Shown: in pieces, positions 59,049 through 64,000 of the stretch
How the letters are laid out: each line of letters opens with the position of its first letter
How positions within the stretch are numbered: the stretch's first letter is position 1
Assembly: GCA_907163375.1 (NCBI GenBank)
Contig: CAJQUW010015601.1
Location: 62,001-126,000, forward strand
DNA length: 64,000 nucleotides
From: Prostheceraeus crozeri
Lineage: Eukaryota; Platyhelminthes; Polycladida; Euryleptidae
Direction of reading: 5' to 3'
Notes under the pieces: generated by a model
Seen by the model: the letters and a program-made list of their open reading frames with translations, nothing else
Told to the model about the DNA's origin: nothing
Databases searched by the model: none
Program-made: the position numbers and the translations under genes

Positions 59049-59196
59049 GTCTAAACAGTGTTTCTACATCGAACTTGATGCAGACTTGCTTTTATGCATA
59101 ATTAAGGTTTATATTGACCTTTAGTCTAAACAGTGTTTCTACGTCGAACTTTATGTAGACTTGCTTTAATGCATAATTAAGGTTTATATTGACCTG
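59049..59196. repeat. 74-bp tandem duplication
   Basis: GTCTAAACAGTGTTTCTAC at 59049 and 59123 starts two copies that both run through GCATAATTAAGGTTTATATT and GACCT. A handful of substitutions separate them. Confidence 0.9.
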
Positions 59197-59510
59197 GATG
59201 ACTAGTTGACTACTTTCAATATTAGGCACACGTGAGATTTTCAATTCAAAATGAAGGCAGAAGCTGTCACTGTCATATGCATCACTCAATGATTGTCGGC
59301 ATTAAAAGAGCGGTGCTACCCACGACCTGATTATTAACTGAATCATTTAAATGACTTTTGCAGACACAAATGATTTACTGGAATCACAAAGTCACTCACA
59401 TCGTTTTGAAATTATTTGCTCTGTTTGATTTAGGTACACCACAATGAAGTGGAAATGTACTGACGTACGTGGAGAAGCTTCACCATTTTAAAAGCAGCTT
59501 TATTTTTCAG

Positions 59511-59788
59511 GCAAAGCAGTTCTCACTGATCGGCGGCAGCGGACTAAACAATTTATGCCGTCGAATATTTTGAAGGATTTTGGCTGCGGATATTTCGAAG
59601 AAGTATTCATTTCACGGCAGGAACAACAAATTTCCATTCAAGAATTCCCGAATTTATCGTGCGGTATCAAACTTTCTAGATCTCATGTGACTGAGAAGGA
59701 AATAGAGGCCTCTTTGCAGAGCGCACTAAAGCACGCAAAAGATAGATCTGATGGAAGGAGCCACCAACGCTCCCCTGCAGCTGAGTAA
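59511..59788 (+). CDS. Candidate terminal exon of a gene in the 11-kb unit
   Basis: A strong acceptor (AGCTTTATTTTTCAG) precedes an open frame of about 92 codons to TAA at 59786-59788. It reads KAVLTDRRQRTKQFMPSNIL, then KDFGCGYFEEVFISRQEQQ, SHVTEKEIEASLQSALKHAK and DRSDGRSHQRSPAAE. Composition is clearly protein-like: a basic start, a probable helix with Lys/Glu spacing, and a charged tail. A possible poly(A) signal ATTAAA lies near 60159. I do not recognise the family. Confidence 0.45.
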
Positions 59789-59886
59789 TTGTGCCTGATG
59801 CCCCTTTTCTCAATAGGTGACTCAATTTTTCATCTCTTGTATTTGGTGTTATATCCTGGTTATCTGTGTAGCTGTTATTGTGCATA

Positions 59887-60036
59887 TAATCTAAATAGCA
59901 GGAACTTTATTAACAACATTAAACCCGCATGTTTCTGTTGAAATTTTAACTGGAAAATCGATGCTTTTTTCTGAAAATTTGGAGTCATCAAATTTCAATG
60001 TTATTAAGAAAGTTCCTGTTATTTAGATTGTACTAC
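59887..60036. mobile_element. 150-bp hairpin MITE
   Basis: AATCTAAATAGCAGGAACTT on the left pairs with AAGTTCCTGTTATTTAGATT on the right with one mismatch, and TATTAACAACATT pairs onward with AATGTTATTAAGA. Arms are about 35 bp, with a 75-bp loop. It sits just downstream of the candidate terminal exon. Confidence 0.75.
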
Positions 60037-60366
60037 ATATGTCTTTCGATGCCTTTCATAGAACATTTTGTAACCTCCATAGAACAATTGTATTTTTCGA
60101 TCGTTAAGTTGTACTTTTGTATCTTCAGTGCTTATAAATACAATTTTCATGTGTGCACATTAAATTTTCATTGAATCGGTGCAGGTGTATTGCAAAATAT
60201 CGTATTCTGTGTAATTTCGTTTTATTTCTACTACTCCTCATAGCTAGGAAGCTTATTGGTTTTCAGTGGAGCAATACTGAAGCACCTGCATCTTAGGGAG
60301 ATAGCTAGTGTTTTACTAATTAATAGCGCAATGGGAAATTTCAACTGAAGGGTAGGGGCAAATCGG

Positions 60367-60574
60367 TAGGATCGGCGACCGCAGCTACCTACAGGCGACC
60401 GCACCTCATCTGCTAGGCGACCGCTGTTAGACCTCCGGGCGACTGCGCCCCGGCTCTTAAGGCGACCGCCCCAGGCAGTCGGGGCGGTGGACAAATAGGA
60501 ATCCCCGGCGACGCTGAGGGCGACTCCGAAGGCGACTGACCATGGCGGTCGCGGCGACCGCTCTGGTTGATAGG
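60367..60574. repeat. GC-rich right terminus with GGCGACCG octamers
   Basis: At least five GGCGACCG octamers in about 200 bp, plus GGCGACTGCGC-type variants. The segment ends in GGCGGTCGCGGCGACCGCTC and TGGTTGATAGG, the inverse of the left terminus. The sharp return to AT-rich family-X sequence at GAACCACGGG marks the end of the unit. Confidence 0.85.
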
Positions 60575-60958
60575 AACCACGGGAACGCAATCTCCGCAAA
60601 AAATTGAATCTTATCACACAAAAATTTTCACTGTACAGATACTTTTTTGACCCGACACCTATATATCCCTACTCTTTGGCTGTTTCTTAAATTAGCAATT
60701 CGATGGGTGACATTCTCAGCCTGAAATATAAGAGCATTTTCATAAATTCATAAGAGAATTGCAGAGAAAAGTTTGTAAGAGTGTAATGACATCACAAACT
60801 ATCTAGCCATAGAGTAAGTATATTAGGTAGAGTGGTAACTCCGCATTTACTAAATCCCCAATGTGTCATAATTTCATTAAATGAACTCGAGGTGAATATA
60901 GTTGGAACTGTTTCCAAATGTGAGATATGCATACCTACTTATGCAGTTTTGAAGAAAT
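60574..60958 (+). repeat. ~386-bp direct repeat, right copy
   Basis: Repeats 49109-49495 nearly exactly, with a 2-bp deletion (CACTGTACAG against CACTGTGTACAG) and about five substitutions (for example GACCCGAC, GTAATGACATC, TTACTAAA). It runs on into the rest of a family-X copy (TTACCATGGAATTGACTGAT), which the left copy lacks. The insertion is therefore into this family-X copy. Confidence 0.92.
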
Positions 60959-61572
60959 TACCATGGAATTGACTGATCATGATAGTAATAAGGTTTGGAG
61001 AGGTGATGTTTGCTAAATTAGCAATTCGATGAGTTGCTACTTTCGTGCTCAACCTCAAGAGTGTATCTTCTTATGCGTGATCATATCACAAGCAATCTGC
61101 CAGAGCGAAAGACCATTCAAAGACAATGGTTTGAATTAAATTTAAAAGATGTAAATGGGTCCACATCACTACTCAGATCCAAGAAATGAACCATAAATTT
61201 AGTGAATCATAGAATCATATGCCGGTGAAAACTGAATTAAAAACTTGAAATTTCAGCCAAGAAAGCACGAATAAGATCGCGACTTTTTCATGAAGACTTC
61301 CATTATAATACGAATCATGAAATTCCTTTGATAGTCAGCTTAATTTCCGCTTAGTTAGGGTTCTTACTAGCAAATGTTCATTCCTTTTGATATCCAACTT
61401 GTTTCAAACTGCTTAAAAAGTGGCGTCATCTCGGTAGCATATTGGCAAAAATTTAGCTTTTTAAAAACTGATCAAATTAACTTTTGGAGCGCAGAAACGT
61501 AATCTCCGAAAAAACTGAGTCTTTTGATATAGAAATTTTCACTGCATACAGATACTTTTTTGAGTCGACACC
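60808..61572 (+). mobile_element. Family-X TIR element, copy F
   Basis: From CATAGAGTAAGTATATTAGG through all shared interior landmarks to TTTTTTGAGTCGACACC. The terminal CTATATATCCCTACTCTATGG is missing, so the 3' tip is lost. Confidence 0.85.
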
Positions 61573-63650
61573 AAAATGGACCCGAGCGCCAACTATCGAT
61601 TAAAATGCCAATGAAATCATTGATAAACATTCATGTTTGCTTTTGTGAAACATTCCTAATCACGACTACACCGAGGAACTTAAATTGTCCTTCTTGAAAT
61701 GACCGAATGCATATTTACTGAAAATGTTTAGCCTACCATTGAATTCAACAACGCTTCAGAATTCTTGATTTTACAAATTTACATGATGGAGACTGGGAGC
61801 AATGGCAATCGCATAGCCAATCCCAATATAGCGAACCGGTGTTATGCAATATCAAGCATTGAGTATTATTCATATATTTCATCTAAATATTGCTGCTTTT
61901 TTATTTAAAAACAGTGCGCTATTGTGAGATTCACTCCTATGAAGCGACTCCGCAAAGTTACTGTCTTTACTCTCCTTAGTCTAATGGTTGAATCACATGC
62001 AAACCCCCTAAATTAAAGTTATTATTATCAACTTTGAATTTATTACTATTTTATTATCAAAAAAAAAAATTATTATTTTCCCATCATTAAAGGGATATGG
62101 AGCATGTGTCCCACAAGTAAAATCTTGGGGAACAAGTGAGCGCAAACCCGTTAGTGTTATCGAAGTGTGCTGTAATAGAAATATATGAATAGTATTTCGG
62201 TTTTAGGGCAGTTCAGCCTAGTCACCACTGTTAAGTCAAAATTGTTTTGTTAACGTCTTGCGGCTAACATAAACATGATAAAATTAAAGGTAAAAGAACT
62301 TAAACATAACTGCAAAATATAGCACAACCTGAATTTGAAATTTAAAGAATATTTAGTTTAAATTCAAATATTGAATTTTCATTATTTTCACGCGATTTAA
62401 TTTTCATGACCAAATATTCACGATAGGGCATGATTTGATCGTCATTTCTCAGAAATAGTGCGCGTATCCATTACAAATGCAATATTCTGTGATTTTTTGA
62501 GTTATTTCGTCATGGGACATAGCCTATACGTCGCATTATTTCATCAGGGGTATACTTGAGTACAATTTCAATTTTCACCAAATAATGTGACAGTCAAAAT
62601 TAGGCACTCATGTCACGGCTAATTATGTTTTTTACCTGTGTATAAGCCAATAGCTTTTGAAATAATACGGTTTATGAATGCGCAGTTCAGCACAATTAGA
62701 GCAGAATTGGATGAAATTCACTGCAAATCCCTCAAACCGTGCAAATTCGAAGTATGGATATAAAACATTTTCTTCGGTATATCTTCCCAAAATAGTTGTT
62801 GAGCTTCTCTGTAAATCACTGTTGAGCTCATTGAAGGTCGTTAGCAAATCAATTGCTACTTGCGATTTGTATGTGAATTTGTTATCACGTTGTACATACT
62901 TTTCCCATAGAACCGCATTTAACCGCTAAATCTTAAAAATTCATTCTGGAATTAGAATAAAATAAATTTGATCGTCAACACCGATTTAGCTATACAGGTT
63001 AAGTTTCTTACAGTGTCAAAAATATCAAAGGAGGTAAAAAGGAAATTTGAAAACACAAACTTACTAATAATGGATAGTAGTAAAGGCAATGACATGAACA
63101 CAATGTCGCATAGCCATATTAAAAAACATTCTGAAATAGAGCAGCGCTACGGTAGTTTTATGGGACTATTTTCTAGAGATCCTTATCAAAAGTTGAGTAG
63201 TATATGTGTTATGCCGCACAAATCATCAGAGAAGCAGAAGGGGCAAGGAAACAACCAATGCAATCTGAACATGTAAGCTGCCAACCGTCGATTAAACCTT
63301 GAGCATCAGTATACAGAAAGATGAAGAGTATCTGCTAATACAACTATATGCAAGTACAATTGTTCATCTATGTAACTGTGCAAGTCAAACACATCAACTG
63401 GCACTATACATTGCTTGAATAAGTAATTAGTTGAAGTTTCGGTGCAGTAATATTTTGCTGTCAAGTCAGAATCAAGGCTCAAGGCCATTGATAGAAAGTG
63501 ATGGAAAATACCGTATATTTCCTCTCTTAAGACATCAGTTGAAATTGGCGAAATATATTAAGGCATCTCTCTCTGTCCCCTTTTTTAAGAAATGTGTTTC
63601 TTTAACTCTTTGACTGCAGTGCCTATTTTATATGCCTGTCGAATTTCACT
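61573..63650. other. Non-coding, one unassigned frame
   Basis: AT-rich. A 102-codon plus-strand frame (62968-63276) reads KISKEVKRKFENTNLLIMDS, SKGNDMNTMSHSHIKKHSEI. An acceptor-like TTTCTTACAG sits at about 63013. It looks more protein-like than most but has no recognised domain or partner exon. Nothing else found. Confidence 0.4.
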
Positions 63651-63655
63651 GAGCC

Positions 63656-63947
63656 CGAGTTAACTCGCATCGTAACAGCAAGGCAATATAACTGTACCAA
63701 TTTAGGCAGTTTTCTGTCTCTCTGAAGGGTTTCAGTCACATACTAAAAACGAGGTACTCGTAAAATTGGAACACACCAGCAGCCCGAGTTAACTCGGCAT
63801 TAGTGAACAGCGGAAGGGAAGCATTTATCTGCTAGTGATGGTTGCCTGCCCTACCGATACGAGTTAACTCGAGCTCAGTTTCTGAAGGACAACTGATGAA
63901 TGCGGCGTCAGTGATATTTTCCCGTCTTCCCGATGCGAGCTAACTCG
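63656..63947. repeat. Array of the palindrome CGAGTTAACTCG
   Basis: Exact copies lie at 63656-63667, 63785-63796 and 63860-63871, with a variant CGAGCTAACTCG at 63936-63947. Spacings are 129, 75 and 76 bp. The last two units also share GAT(A/G)C before and (A/G)GCTCAGTTTC after the palindrome, so this is a degenerate 75-bp tandem repeat in which the 12-mer is the best-conserved part. It runs towards the window edge and may continue. Confidence 0.85.
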
Positions 63948-64000
63948 GGCTCAGTTTCCTGCTATACTCCATTGTCACCGTCACCAGTCAACTGTTGACA

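Larger units (their letters stand above)
49496..60574. mobile_element. 11.1-kb TIR-bounded unit, superfamily unknown
   Basis: The left end reads CCCTATCAACCACAAAAG, then AGCGGTCGCCGCGAC. The right end, read inverted, is TCCTATCAACCAGAGCGGTCGCCGCGAC in two segments, so the TIRs match over about 35-40 bp with a short gap. Both ends then continue for about 175-200 bp of GC-rich DNA packed with the octamer GGCGACCG or its inverse (at least four on the left, five on the right). These look like transposase-binding subterminal repeats. The interior is AT-rich and includes a LINE fragment, a 197-bp satellite and several exon-like frames. No DDE transposase, tyrosine recombinase or polymerase was recognised. 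The flanks are a ~386-bp direct repeat instead of a short target duplication. Confidence 0.65.

Noticed and set aside
49109..60958. The ~386-bp flanking direct repeats as LTRs of a retrovirus-like element
   Set aside because: They lack TG...CA ends and primer-binding or polypurine sites, they consist of dispersed family-X sequence, and there is no gag-pol between them. Inverted termini also lie just inside them.

Overview
The window is AT-rich DNA from an animal, most likely an invertebrate. It has a multi-exon gene with kilobase-scale introns, canonical GT-AG splice sites, many degenerate transposons and tRNA-derived SINEs, and no operon structure. The sequence alone does not settle the phylum.

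The one host gene I can reconstruct with confidence is on the minus strand from about 34.25 kb down to about 17.92 kb. Four coding exons (31883-34235, 27364-28370, 23257-24474, 17918/17934-18172) join in phase. They encode a protein of about 1610 residues: an acidic/Ser-rich N-terminus, a very long His/Gln-rich segment, eight C2H2 zinc fingers (the sixth-to-seventh linker is split by an intron), a run of nine Asp, a basic KRKRRR-like patch and long Ser/Pro/Tyr-rich C-terminal exons. It is probably a nuclear DNA-binding transcription factor. Its introns carry a nearly intact non-LTR retrotransposon (18971 to about 22.4 kb), a mariner-like transposase relic (about 25.04-25.83 kb) and tandem duplications.

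Region by region. 0-5.3 kb: a Tc1-like DD34E element with perfect TA target duplication, two LINE relics, 62-bp minisatellite islands and a 125-bp tandem repeat carrying two perfect RFX-type X-boxes. 5.8-17.6 kb: mostly unannotatable AT-rich DNA with a MITE copy, a LINE relic and two SINEs. 17.9-34.3 kb: the zinc-finger gene. 34.7-37.7 kb: Penelope-like element copies arranged as a large inverted repeat. 38.3-39.3 kb: an internally deleted second copy of the intronic LINE. 39.5-45.3 kb: a local duplication, a SINE and a foldback element. 45.3-49.5 kb: a pile of copies of one roughly 800-bp TIR element (called family X here), with a three-level nested insertion (family X, then a small MITE, then a hAT-type element with an 8-bp target duplication). 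49.5-60.6 kb: an 11.1-kb unit bounded by GC-rich inverted termini, flanked on both sides by a near-identical ~386-bp direct repeat made of the neighbouring family-X DNA. Inside it are an R1/LOA-like LINE 3' end, a 197-bp satellite and several exon-like ORFs with good splice sites. 60.6-64 kb: the resumed family-X copy, and at the far end an array of the palindrome CGAGTTAACTCG.

The best candidate for something undescribed is the 11.1-kb TIR-bounded unit with its ~386-bp flanking duplication and dense subterminal GGCGACCG octamers. I could not identify a transposase in it.
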